A stretch of 64,000 nucleotides of DNA, taken from NCBI RefSeq assembly GCF_013409935.1, contig NZ_JACCCO010000001.1:868001-932000 (forward strand), written 5' to 3'. Shown here piece after piece: positions 35,498 through 42,929 of this stretch (the stretch's first letter is position 1; each line of letters opens with the position of its first letter). The notes beneath the pieces are model-generated. The model was not told where the DNA came from. It saw only the letters and a list, made by a program, of their open reading frames with translations, and ran no database searches. Origin of the DNA: Streptosporangium sandarakinum (GTDB lineage Bacteria > Actinomycetota > Actinomycetes > Streptosporangiales > Streptosporangiaceae). The translations under genes were made by a program, and so were the position numbers.

Positions 35498-36043
35498 TTG
35501 TCCTGGCTGGACAGCGACTACCCACCGCCTCGCTATCACGGAGACCGCGGAGAGATCAGCGCACGTCTCCGCTCCGCCGACACACCGGCAGACCTCGTCA
35601 CACCGTCCGGCGGACGGACCGACTATCTCGCCACCAAGGCATCGACCGGCGGGGAGTTCGGCCTCTACCGGGTCCGCATGAGCCCCGAAGCCGCGGGCAC
35701 GAGCACCCACTTCCACAAGACGATGACCGAATCGTTCTACGTCGTGGCCGGGACTCTGCGGGTCTACGACGGCCGGCGATGGTTCGACGCATCGGCGGGA
35801 GACTTCTTCCACGTGCCGCCGGGCGGCCTGCACTCCTTCGGGAACGAGTCCGGTGAGCCGGTCGACTTCCTGATGCTGTTCACCCCCGGCGCGGCCCGGG
35901 AGGGCTACTTCGAAGGGGTCGGTCACCTCGCCGGCATGAGCGACGAGGAACGGCTCGCCTTCTTCGTCCACCACGACAGCTATTTCACCGACATGGCCAA
36001 GGGTCCGGCGGCGCAGTCATGGCAGGCCCGCGGCGCGCGGTGA
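35498..36043 (+). CDS. Cupin-domain protein
   Basis: A 181-residue single-domain cupin. Motif 1 is GTSTHFHKTMTESFYVVAGTLRVY and motif 2 is GDFFHVPPGGLHSFGNES, supplying two His and a Glu, then a third His, for a metal site. The substrate is unknown; it could be an isomerase, dioxygenase or sugar-binding enzyme. The start is probably TTG 35498 (MSWLDSDYPPPRY), because AGGGAG (35486-35491) is six bases before it; that site directly abuts the in-frame ATG at 35492, leaving no spacing. It lies 50 bp after the SnoaL-like gene and ends before a long hairpin. Confidence 0.85.
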   Translation: MSWLDSDYPPPRYHGDRGEISARLRSADTPADLVTPSGGRTDYLATKASTGGEFGLYRVRMSPEAAGTSTHFHKTMTESFYVVAGTLRVYDGRRWFDASAGDFFHVPPGGLHSFGNESGEPVDFLMLFTPGAAREGYFEGVGHLAGMSDEERLAFFVHHDSYFTDMAKGPAAQSWQARGAR

Positions 36044-36088
36044 CGCGAACCCGGCCCTGGGACGAAGCCGGGGCCGCCACGCCGGGAA

Positions 36089-36137
36089 ACCGGATCCGGC
36101 GCTCGGAGCGCAATCGCTCCGTAGCGCCGGATCCGGT
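36089..36137. terminator. 22-bp hairpin between convergent cupin and TetR genes
   Basis: ACCGGATCCGGCGCT (36089-36103) plus CGGAGCG pairs with CGCTCCG plus AGCGCCGGATCCGGT (36123-36137) around a CAAT loop. Only one T is bulged. It lies 45 bp past the cupin stop and about 100 bp past the TetR stop, fitting a bidirectional terminator without U-tract. Confidence 0.7.
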
Positions 36138-36233
36138 CCCCCACCGCGCCTTCCGCCGGCGGCGTTGCGCACCGCAGGAGGCCGTGCTCGTGGCCGATGA
36201 TGAGAGCCAGGCGGCCGGCCCCGGGCGTCCGGT

Positions 36234-36812
36234 TCACAGACTCAGGCCCGACTCCAGGTGGGCCAGCGCCTTGTCGATCTCGGCCGGACCGTCCAGGCCG
36301 GAGTTCCGTGCCCACTGCGCCCAGACCATGGCCACCACACCGAAGGCGGCGCCGACCGCGTTCCGGATCCGCGGGTCGTCCTCGGCGCATCCCGCCCTGT
36401 CCGCCACGATGGCGCGGACCTCGCCGATCAGGTCCGGGCTTCTCCGCAGGTTGGCCACCAGCAGCTCGGGCACGGTGGCCGCGAACACTTCCCGTGCGTG
36501 CCCTGCGGCGATCTCCTCGGCGGACAGGGCGGCGAACGCCGTGTGGAACGCGCCGCGCAGCACGGTGACCGGGGGGCCCGGCGGCTGGGAGGCCAGCGCC
36601 TCGATGAGAGGCGGGAAGCGGTCGAGCGTGACCAGGTCTTCCTTCGTCGGGAAGTAGCGGAAGAAGGTGGCCGGGGAGATCTCGGCCGCTTCGGCTATCT
36701 GCTCGACGGTGGTGACGTTGTAGCCGCGCTCACGGAAGAGCCTGAACGCCTCACGCAGGATCGTCTCCCTGGTCCTGGCCTTCTTGCGTTCGCGCAGTCC
36801 GATCTCAGTCAC
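36234..36812 (-). CDS. TetR-family transcriptional regulator
   Basis: A 192-residue TetR repressor. The N-terminal HTH is canonical (RETILREAFRLFRERGYNVTTVEQIAEAAEISPATFFRYFPTKEDLV), followed by an all-helical ligand domain. GTG 36812 (VTEIGLRERKK) is chosen as start; a GTG seven codons upstream is also possible. It is divergent from the VOC-family gene, and a perfect 14-bp palindrome lies between them, so this protein likely controls that gene and itself. Confidence 0.9.
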   Translation of the reverse strand: MTEIGLRERKKARTRETILREAFRLFRERGYNVTTVEQIAEAAEISPATFFRYFPTKEDLVTLDRFPPLIEALASQPPGPPVTVLRGAFHTAFAALSAEEIAAGHAREVFAATVPELLVANLRRSPDLIGEVRAIVADRAGCAEDDPRIRNAVGAAFGVVAMVWAQWARNSGLDGPAEIDKALAHLESGLSL

Positions 36813-36848
36813 GCAGAAGATTGTACTGCGCACACAAACAAGTGTTCT

Positions 36849-36862
36849 CTATCAATTGATAG
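36849..36862. promoter_or_regulatory. Candidate TetR operator
   Basis: CTATCAATTGATAG is a perfect 14-bp palindrome in the AT-rich 96-bp gap between the TetR gene and the VOC-family gene, overlapping where either promoter would lie. Confidence 0.6.
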
Positions 36863-36908
36863 TAGACTCTCACAATTATCAGATCAGGGAGATCCGGAGG
36901 TGCCCGTC

Positions 36909-37871
36909 ATGGGCCATGACGTCAACGGCCTGCACCACGTCGGCCACATCGTGCGGGACATGGACCAGGCGATGGAGCTTTACCGGAAGCTCGGCTTCAC
37001 CGTGGCCGCCCCCGCCTGTCCCGTCATGCCGGCCGCACCGGGAGGCCCCGCGGAGCCGTTCGGAGCGGCCAACGCCCACGTGTACTTCCCGTGCGGTTTC
37101 GTCGAACTGGTGGCCGTCATCGGTGACACCGGCCGCATGCCCGGCAACGCGCGCCCGATCCCGTTGCGGGTATCCGACGACAAAGTGCCGGGGCTGAGGG
37201 CCGCCATCCGCGCCACCGCGGCCGACATCGCGTCCTTCCTGCGGCGCTTCCAGGGCGTGCACATCATGATCGCCGACACGCCCGACATCGATCGCGTGGC
37301 CGCGCGGCTGACGGCCGACGACGTCGGCCACGGTGGCGTCCATGACATCCAGCGGCCCGTCGAGACCGCCACGGGGACCAGAATGGAGCCTGCTCGCTAC
37401 CTGGAGATCACCCGCCTCCATCCGTCACCGGGACGCGTACCGGAGGGCAGGATCGGGTTCGCCGAGAACGCACCGGTCAAGGCGCCCCGGGATCGGCGGC
37501 GCACCGACCATCCCAACGGCGCGACCGGGCTGGTCGAATGCGTGCTGTGCGTGGCCGACACGGCGTTGCCCGAGTTGGCGCGCCGCTACGAAAGCTACTT
37601 CGGCCGGGCACGACACGGTCGGGTGACGCGTTTCGACCGGGCGAACGTCACCGTCGTGGCCGCATCGGCGCTCGCCGGCCTGCTACCCGGTGAGCGTCCG
37701 GCGGCCCTGCCCGCGTTCGTCGCCTACGCGGTGGCCGTACGCGACCTTTCCGCCACCGAAGAACTCCTGCGCGACAACGACGTCCCGGTCATCCGAACCG
37801 GCCCCGAGAAGATGTTCGTGCCCGCCGGCGCCGCACTGGGCGTCGCGATCGTCTTCCGCCAGGACGGCTGA
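36909..37871 (+). CDS. VOC (glyoxalase-fold) family protein
   Basis: A 320-residue protein with two vicinal-oxygen-chelate modules. The first begins GLHHVGHIVRDMDQAMELYRKLGF with the typical N-terminal metal His and continues through HVYFPCGFVELVAVIGDTG. The second begins GLVECVLCVADTALPELARRYESYF. The layout matches Glyoxalase_3-like proteins of unknown substrate; dioxygenase, isomerase or drug-binding roles are all possible. Start ATG 36909 has CCGGAGG eight bases upstream. Transcription from the gap holding the 14-bp palindrome suggests TetR control. It converges on the LysR gene with only 20 bp between stops. Confidence 0.85.
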   Translation: MGHDVNGLHHVGHIVRDMDQAMELYRKLGFTVAAPACPVMPAAPGGPAEPFGAANAHVYFPCGFVELVAVIGDTGRMPGNARPIPLRVSDDKVPGLRAAIRATAADIASFLRRFQGVHIMIADTPDIDRVAARLTADDVGHGGVHDIQRPVETATGTRMEPARYLEITRLHPSPGRVPEGRIGFAENAPVKAPRDRRRTDHPNGATGLVECVLCVADTALPELARRYESYFGRARHGRVTRFDRANVTVVAASALAGLLPGERPAALPAFVAYAVAVRDLSATEELLRDNDVPVIRTGPEKMFVPAGAALGVAIVFRQDG

Positions 37872-37891
37872 GGCCGCCCGGAAGCCGTGGC

Positions 37892-38812
37892 TCACGACGA
37901 GCCTGGTGGCGGGGGAGAGACGGTGTCGTGGAGGGCGCGTACGGCGCTGCGGACCGCGGGGATGTGATCCGCCTCGCGATGATGGATCAGGTGCACGGTC
38001 CGGGGACGAAGCTGCGCGGCCACGCGAACGGTGACGCCGGGATTCCGGAAGGCGTCGAGGGCGAGCTGCGGGAGCAGCCCGATCCCCAGGCCGCGGGCGA
38101 TCAGTGCCTGGGTGACCACGTAGTCGTCGGTGCTGTGGCGGATGTCCGGGACGAAGCCCGCGTCCTGACAGGTCTGAAGCAGGTTCGCGGTGCACCGTTC
38201 GCACCCCCCGACCCACCTCTCCTCCGACAGCAGCCGCAGGTTCACCGGCCGGTCGGGCGGTGCGGCGTGCGCGTGGGGGTGGGAGCGCGGCAGAACCAGC
38301 CGGACCGGGTCCTCCCCCAGCACGACCCGCACCAACCCGGGGTGGTCGGCCGGGTGTTCTCCCGCGTGGGTGAACGTCAGAGCCAGATCCACCTCACCGG
38401 TGGCGAGGAGGTCCAGCGCTTCGGGGGGCTCCGCCTCGCGGAGCCGTACGTCCATGCCGGGATGGCGCTGGGCCAGCAGGCTCATGGCGGCGGGAACGAG
38501 CGCGGCGCTGGCCGAGGGGAACGCGGCGAGCCGGACGGTGCCCTCCCGCAGCTGGGCCAGCGCGTCGAGGTCGTCATCGGCGGCGTGCAGCCGTGTGGCG
38601 ATGGCGTCGGCGTGGCGCAGCAGGACCGTGCCCGCTTCGGTGAGCTGGATCCCGCGCGGGCGGCGCAGCACGAGCGCCAACCCGACCTGGCGCTCCAGAT
38701 GGCGCAGATGCTGGCTGACCGCCGGCTGCGTCCACCCGAGAGAGCGGGCCGCCCCCGCGATCGAACCGGAATGCGCGATCTGCCGGAAGATGAGCAGGCG
38801 GTGGGCATCCAT
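37892..38812 (-). CDS. LysR-family transcriptional regulator
   Basis: A 306-residue LysR protein. The N-terminal winged HTH (LLIFRQIAHSGSIAGAARSLGWTQPAVSQHLRHLERQVG) is canonical and the effector-binding domain follows (VRLAAFPSASAALVPAAMSLL..., DLALTFTHAGE). The ATG at 38812 (MDAHRLLIF) is used because LysR proteins begin a few residues before this helix; the frame extends upstream without homology. It is divergent, 77 bp away, from an aspartate/glutamate racemase-family gene, the usual LysR-target arrangement. Confidence 0.92.
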   Translation of the reverse strand: MDAHRLLIFRQIAHSGSIAGAARSLGWTQPAVSQHLRHLERQVGLALVLRRPRGIQLTEAGTVLLRHADAIATRLHAADDDLDALAQLREGTVRLAAFPSASAALVPAAMSLLAQRHPGMDVRLREAEPPEALDLLATGEVDLALTFTHAGEHPADHPGLVRVVLGEDPVRLVLPRSHPHAHAAPPDRPVNLRLLSEERWVGGCERCTANLLQTCQDAGFVPDIRHSTDDYVVTQALIARGLGIGLLPQLALDAFRNPGVTVRVAAQLRPRTVHLIHHREADHIPAVRSAVRALHDTVSPPPPGSS

Positions 38813-38889
38813 GCCATAAGTATTGCTTGGGGGTCGTCCAAGAAACGCAGGTCTACCTATGAGCCTCACCCGTGGGTCACCATGGGCCC

Positions 38890-39582
38890 ATGACACGGAC
38901 CATCGGCCTGATCGGCGGCATGAGCTGGGAATCCTCCGCCGAGTACTACCGGCTGCTCAATGAGGAGACCCGCAGGCGACTGGGCGGCCATCACTGCGCC
39001 CGGAGCCTGCTGCTGACCCTGGACTTCGCCGAGATCGAGGCCATGCAGCGCGCGGGAGACTGGGAGGCCGCCGGGCGGCGGCTCGCCCAGGCGGCCAAGA
39101 CCCTCGAGCAGGCCGGGGCGGAGATGGTCCTGCTGTGCACCAACACCATGCACCGGGTCGCCGAGGCCGTCGAGGCGGCGATCGGTGTTCCCTTCGTCCA
39201 CATCGTCGACGCGACGGCGGAACGGATCACCCGGGCCGGCCTCACGACCGTGGGGCTGCTGGGCACCCGCTTCACCATGGAAATGGACTTCTACCGATCC
39301 CGGATGCTCAGGCACGGGCTGGAGATCCTGGTGCCCGACGAGCCCGGCCGCACGCTCGTGCACGACGTCATCTACCGGGAGCTCACCCAGGGCCGCGTCG
39401 AGGACTCCTCCCGTGAGGCCTACCGGCGGATCATCGCCGATCTGGCCGAGCGCGGCGCCCAGGGGGTCATCCTGGGCTGTACCGAGATCACCCTTCTCAT
39501 CGGCCCCCAGGACAGCGCCGTTCCCGTGTTCGACTCCACCCGCATCCACGTCGAACACGCCGCCGACCTGGCGTCGCGGTGA
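38890..39582 (+). CDS. Aspartate/glutamate racemase family protein
   Basis: A 230-residue cofactor-independent amino-acid racemase of the Asp/Glu (YgeA-like) family. It starts TIGLIGGMSWESSAEYYRLLNE and has both catalytic Cys motifs: LLCTNTMH near residue 83 and ILGCTEI near 197. It should interconvert L- and D-amino acids in the cytoplasm; substrate range cannot be read from the sequence. ATG 38890 is used, as it begins right at the conserved core. It may be controlled by the adjacent LysR. It lies between the two synthetase arms, and none of the NRPSs has an epimerization domain, so a role in supplying a D-amino acid is possible but unproven. Confidence 0.9.
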   Translation: MTRTIGLIGGMSWESSAEYYRLLNEETRRRLGGHHCARSLLLTLDFAEIEAMQRAGDWEAAGRRLAQAAKTLEQAGAEMVLLCTNTMHRVAEAVEAAIGVPFVHIVDATAERITRAGLTTVGLLGTRFTMEMDFYRSRMLRHGLEILVPDEPGRTLVHDVIYRELTQGRVEDSSREAYRRIIADLAERGAQGVILGCTEITLLIGPQDSAVPVFDSTRIHVEHAADLASR

Positions 39583-39583
39583 A

Positions 39584-39600
39584 CGGCGCGGCCCGCGCCG
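39584..39600 (+). terminator. Hairpin after the racemase gene
   Basis: CGGCGCG-GCC-CGCGCCG, a 7-bp GC stem with a 3-base loop, begins two bases after the stop codon. It has no U-tract. Confidence 0.5.
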
Positions 39601-39671
39601 GGGCCCGCTGATCGATGGTCGTTCAGCCGGCCGTCACCGTACTTCCGGCCGATGATCAACCCGTGACCGGC

Positions 39672-39688
39672 GGAGACCATGGGTCTCC
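39672..39688 (-). terminator. Hairpin after the methionine aminopeptidase gene
   Basis: GGAGACC-ATG-GGTCTCC, a 7-bp perfect stem with a 3-base loop, lies about 50 bp past the stop of the minus-strand map gene in the convergent gap. Confidence 0.45.
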
Positions 39689-39739
39689 ACAAGCGGTGGT
39701 CGTGATGCCGCGGCCGGGCCTGTGGCGTCGGCCTCACGG

Positions 39740-40516
39740 TCACGCCTGCTTCGGCAGGGTGAGAATCTCGGCTCCGTCGTCGGTGATGGCGATGGTGTGC
39801 TCGCTGTGGGCCGTCCGACAGCCTGTCGCGCTTCGGAGCGTCCACCCGTCGGCGTCGGTGACGAGCCTGGCGGTGTCCGCCATGACCCACGGTTCCAGGG
39901 CGAGCAGCAGCCCGGGGCGCAGCTTGTACCCGCGGCCGGGCCGCCCGGTGTTCGAGACGTGCGGGTCCTGGTGCATCGTCGATCCGATGCCATGACCTCC
40001 GAACTCGGTGTTGATCGGGTACCCCGCCTCGCTGAGGACCGTGCCGATGGCGTGGGAGATGTCGCCGACGCGGGCCCCGGGCCCGGCGGCGGCGATCCCC
40101 GCGGCCAGCGCGCGTTCGGTCGCACTGATCATCGCGACGCTCTCCGGGGGCTTCGTGTCGCCCACGATGAAGCTGATGGCGGCGTCCGCGGCGACTCCGC
40201 CCTTGGAGACGGCGAGGTCGAGGGTCAGCAGATCGCCGTCGGCGAGCGTGTAGTCGTACGGCCGTCCGTGGAGTACGGCGTCGTTGACGGCCGTGCAGAT
40301 GTAGTGGCCGAACGGGCCGCGTCCGAAGGACGGCTCGTAGTCGACGTAACAGGACAGCGCCCCCGCCTCGGCGATCATTGTCTTGGTCCACCGGTCGATG
40401 TCCAGAAGGCTCGTGCCGACCGTGCTGCGGCTCTTCAGCGTCTGCAGGATGTCGGCGACCAGGGCGCCCGTGTCCCTTGCCCGGGCCAGGAGGGTGGGGT
40501 TCAGGATCTCGATCAT
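39740..40516 (-). CDS. map: Type I methionine aminopeptidase
   Basis: A 258-residue metallopeptidase that removes N-terminal Met from new proteins. All five metal ligands are seen: Asp100 (LTLDLAV), Asp111 (AADAAISF), His175 (GGHGIG), Glu208 (LALEPW) and Glu239 (HSEHTIAI), plus the substrate His83 (AVLHG). Length and layout are those of a complete type I enzyme. It is not beside secY/adk/infA where the housekeeping map normally lies, so it is probably a second copy. It is divergent from a small XRE regulator with a repeated operator between them. It could be a general accessory enzyme or a resistance copy for a MetAP inhibitor. Confidence 0.93.
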   Translation of the reverse strand: MIEILNPTLLARARDTGALVADILQTLKSRSTVGTSLLDIDRWTKTMIAEAGALSCYVDYEPSFGRGPFGHYICTAVNDAVLHGRPYDYTLADGDLLTLDLAVSKGGVAADAAISFIVGDTKPPESVAMISATERALAAGIAAAGPGARVGDISHAIGTVLSEAGYPINTEFGGHGIGSTMHQDPHVSNTGRPGRGYKLRPGLLLALEPWVMADTARLVTDADGWTLRSATGCRTAHSEHTIAITDDGAEILTLPKQA

Positions 40517-40543
40517 GGGGTGTCCTTCTCATGCAACCAATAA

Positions 40544-40569
40544 CTATACCGGCCATACTATACCGGTAC
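40544..40569. promoter_or_regulatory. Direct-repeat operator between map and the XRE gene
   Basis: ACTATACCGG occurs twice (40544-40553 and 40558-40567). The second copy extends into the palindrome TACCGGTA (40562-40569). It sits in the 66-bp divergent gap, so the XRE protein probably controls both genes from here. Confidence 0.6.
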
Positions 40570-40582
40570 TAGAATCGGAGTC

Positions 40583-40885
40583 ATGGTCAGACTGCCGCTC
40601 ACTCCCGCAGAGGTCGAACGCGGACGGCGCCTCGGCGCCCTCCTACGCCGGGCCAGGGGAGAGCGCTCGATGCTCGGGACCGCGCTCGACGCACGTGTCT
40701 CACCGGAGACCCTCCGGAAGATCGAGTCGGGCCGCGTGGCCACCCCCGCCTTCCCGACCATCGCGGCGATCGCCGAGGTCCTCGGCCTCTCCCTCGACGA
40801 GGTGTGGGCCGAGATCAGCCGGCCCGAACGCGATGCCGAACCGACCGGCCCCGGTCACGGCACCCGTGAGCGGATCGCCTCCTGA
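40583..40885 (+). CDS. XRE-family helix-turn-helix regulator
   Basis: A 100-residue protein with a Cro/C1-type HTH at about 14-76 (GRRLGALLRRARGERSMLGTALDARVSPETLRKIESGRVATPAFPTIAAIAEVLGLSLDEVW). The C-terminal tail has no other domain. The ATG at 40583 is preceded by GGAG at short spacing. It is divergent from the map gene, with duplicated ACTATACCGG elements in the gap, which suggests direct control of map expression. Confidence 0.88.
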   Translation: MVRLPLTPAEVERGRRLGALLRRARGERSMLGTALDARVSPETLRKIESGRVATPAFPTIAAIAEVLGLSLDEVWAEISRPERDAEPTGPGHGTRERIAS

Positions 40886-40976
40886 GCCTCGGTTCCGCGA
40901 CCGCGCCGGCGGCGTCGGCCGGAGAGGAGCGCAGGCACGGCTTCCGGCCGACGCCCCCGGTCGGCGCGCCTCAGGG

Positions 40977-41023
40977 CCCGTTCCGCGGACCGCCCCGCCC
41001 GCCGGGAGGATCCGCGGAACGGG
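40977..41023. terminator. 13-bp hairpin between convergent XRE and LLM genes
   Basis: CCCGTTCCGCGGA (40977-40989) pairs with TCCGCGGAACGGG (41011-41023) and ends two bases from the LLM stop codon. It probably terminates the minus-strand biosynthetic operon and perhaps the XRE transcript too. Confidence 0.65.
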
Positions 41024-41025
41024 GC

Positions 41026-42063
41026 TCAGGCCACCAGGCCCGCGACGAGTTCCAGCTGCTCCAGGCGCAGCCGCAGGGTGGGGGTGACCAGGCCGACGAC
41101 CAGGCCGGTCGCCCCCGCCTCGCGGTAGGCGGCCACCCGCTCGCGCAGCTTGCCCGGCGGACCGCACATCGTCATCGCGTCGACCAGCGCGTCGGGCAGC
41201 AGGGACATCGCCTCGCCCTGCCGCCCGGCCAGGAACGCCTCCTGCACCGCCTCGGCCTCCTTGCCGAACCCCAGGGTATGGGCCAGGCGGTTGTAGAAGT
41301 TGGTCCGGCGCGAGCCCATGCCCCCCAGGTAGAGGGCGAGCATGGGACGCATCATGTCGTAGGCCAGCTCCTCGTCCTCGTCCACCATGGTCAGGACCAT
41401 CGGGACCACGTCGAAGCCGTCCAGGCTCCGGCCCGCCCGTTCGGCGCCCCGGCGCAGCTCGGCCGTGCGCTCGGCGAGGTGGCCGGGCGGGAAGTGGATG
41501 GCCAGCCAGCCGTCGGCCAGCTCACCGGCGAGGGCCGTCGTCCTGGGCCCCATGGCGGCCAGGTAGACGGGCAGCCGCTCCTGCACCGGGGACACCGCGA
41601 GCGAGAGCTCCTTGCCCTGGCCGCCGGGCAGCGGCAGCGTCATGGTCGGCCCGGAATGGCTCACCGGCCGTCCGGCCAGGGCGAGCCGCAGCACCGACAG
41701 GTAGTCGCGTGCCCGCTCCACCGGCCGGTCGAAGGGCTCGCCGTGCCAGCCCTCCACGACCTGGGGTCCGGAGACGCCCACGCCCAGCCGGGCCCGGCCG
41801 CCGGAGACCTGGTCGATCGTGGCGGCCGTCATCGCCGCGACCACCGGCTTGCGTCCCGACATCTGCAGCACGCCGGTGCCCAGGCCGATCCGCTCGGTAC
41901 GGCCCGCGATCCAGGCCATGAGGCTCGCCGGGTCCGTGCCGTAGGTCTCGGCGGCCCACACCGAGTCGTACCCCAGCCGCTCGGCCTCGCGGACGAGGGC
42001 GAGGTGGTCGGCGGGGCCGAGCCCGGCCCCGCCCCAGTAGCTCATGCTGTAGCCCAGACGCAT
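41026..42063 (-). CDS. LLM-class F420-dependent oxidoreductase (Rv3520c-like)
   Basis: A 345-residue luciferase-like TIM-barrel protein. It begins MRLGYSMSYWGGAGLGPADHLALVREAERLGYDSVWAAETYGTD. It has the IGLGTGVLQMSGR and DQVSGGRARLGVGVSGPQVVEGWHG blocks typical of the Rv3520c group of F420-dependent oxidoreductases. It probably transfers hydride with deazaflavin F420; FMN use cannot be excluded. It starts at ATG 42063, inside the last 22 bp of the thioesterase gene, and is the last gene of the ACP-NRPS5-TE operon, so it is likely a tailoring enzyme. Confidence 0.87.
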   Translation of the reverse strand: MRLGYSMSYWGGAGLGPADHLALVREAERLGYDSVWAAETYGTDPASLMAWIAGRTERIGLGTGVLQMSGRKPVVAAMTAATIDQVSGGRARLGVGVSGPQVVEGWHGEPFDRPVERARDYLSVLRLALAGRPVSHSGPTMTLPLPGGQGKELSLAVSPVQERLPVYLAAMGPRTTALAGELADGWLAIHFPPGHLAERTAELRRGAERAGRSLDGFDVVPMVLTMVDEDEELAYDMMRPMLALYLGGMGSRRTNFYNRLAHTLGFGKEAEAVQEAFLAGRQGEAMSLLPDALVDAMTMCGPPGKLRERVAAYREAGATGLVVGLVTPTLRLRLEQLELVAGLVA

Positions 42064-42929
42064 CCGATCTCCTCGGTGATGGCGGCGGCCAGCCGGTCGG
42101 GAGCCTCCTCGGCCAGCCAGTGGGAGGCGTCGAGCTCGCGCAGCGACGGCCGGTGGACGCTCTGCCTGCGCCAGCCGAGCAGCCCGCCCCGGGAGACCGA
42201 GCGGTCGCGCCCGCCGTACAGGACGGTGATGGGGACGGGCAGCGGCGGGGCGGGGACGTGCCGGTAGCCGGCGAGCATGCCGAAGTCGGCGCGGAGCGCG
42301 GGTTCGAGGATGGGCCTGAGCGCCTCGCGTTCGGCGACCTCGGCCGGGACCCCGCCGAGCTCGATCAGTTGCTCCCAGAACAGCCACGACGGCAGGGACG
42401 GCAACCTGCGCAGCAGGAGCGCGACGTCCGGCGCGGCGAAGGAGCCCACCAGCAGCCGCTCGGGCAGGATCGGGCGCTCCGCGGCCGGCCCCGGGGCGGA
42501 CCCCGCCCGCGAGCCGGCGTCCGGCGACGGCCCGGAGGCAGGCCGCCCGATGCCCGGCGACGGCCCGGAGGCCGGCCGCCCGGGGGCCGGTGGCGGTCCG
42601 CCGGGTGCGGACAGCTCGGTCAGGCGGCGGCAGACCAGGTACGCCAGCAGCGCGCCGCTACAGTAGCCGAACAGCGCGTACGGCGGGCGCGCGGTCGTCA
42701 GCAGGTCGCGGGCCAGGTCCTCGACGAGCCCGTCGAGGTCGTCGCGGGGCGGCTCGGCCAGCCTGGCCTGCCTGCCCGGCAGGTTCACCGACCACACCTC
42801 GACCTCGGGTGGGAAGGCGGCGGCCGGCCCGGTGAGTGACGCCGGGCCTCCCCCGGCGTTGGGGAAGGCGTACAGCCGGACGCGGCCCTCGGGCCGCCCC
42901 CCGACCGGCACGAACCACGGTGCGGTCAA
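42042..42929 (-). CDS. Type II thioesterase with Cys nucleophile
   Basis: A 295-residue stand-alone alpha/beta-hydrolase thioesterase of the kind that edits or hydrolyses carrier-bound chains. It has LYAFPNAGGGPASLTG, the elbow LFGYCSGALLAYL with Cys90 where these enzymes normally have Ser (GHSMG), Asp in VLYGGRDRSVS, and His270 in LDASHWLAEE. A Pro/Gly/Ser-rich insertion of about 40 residues (GRPASGPSPGIGRPASGPSP type) lies in the lid region. Start TTG 42929 overlaps the NRPS5 stop (TTGA) and has AGGAAGGAG seven bases upstream. It is followed, with overlap, by the LLM gene. Confidence 0.87.
   Translation of the reverse strand: MTAPWFVPVGGRPEGRVRLYAFPNAGGGPASLTGPAAAFPPEVEVWSVNLPGRQARLAEPPRDDLDGLVEDLARDLLTTARPPYALFGYCSGALLAYLVCRRLTELSAPGGPPPAPGRPASGPSPGIGRPASGPSPDAGSRAGSAPGPAAERPILPERLLVGSFAAPDVALLLRRLPSLPSWLFWEQLIELGGVPAEVAEREALRPILEPALRADFGMLAGYRHVPAPPLPVPITVLYGGRDRSVSRGGLLGWRRQSVHRPSLRELDASHWLAEEAPDRLAAAITEEIGCVWATA

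Noticed and set aside
34319..40885. Treating the MarR/TetR/LysR/XRE island as tailoring genes of the NRPS product
   Set aside because: Each pair has its own divergent promoter and operator and none is coupled to the synthetase operons; a link is possible but unsupported.
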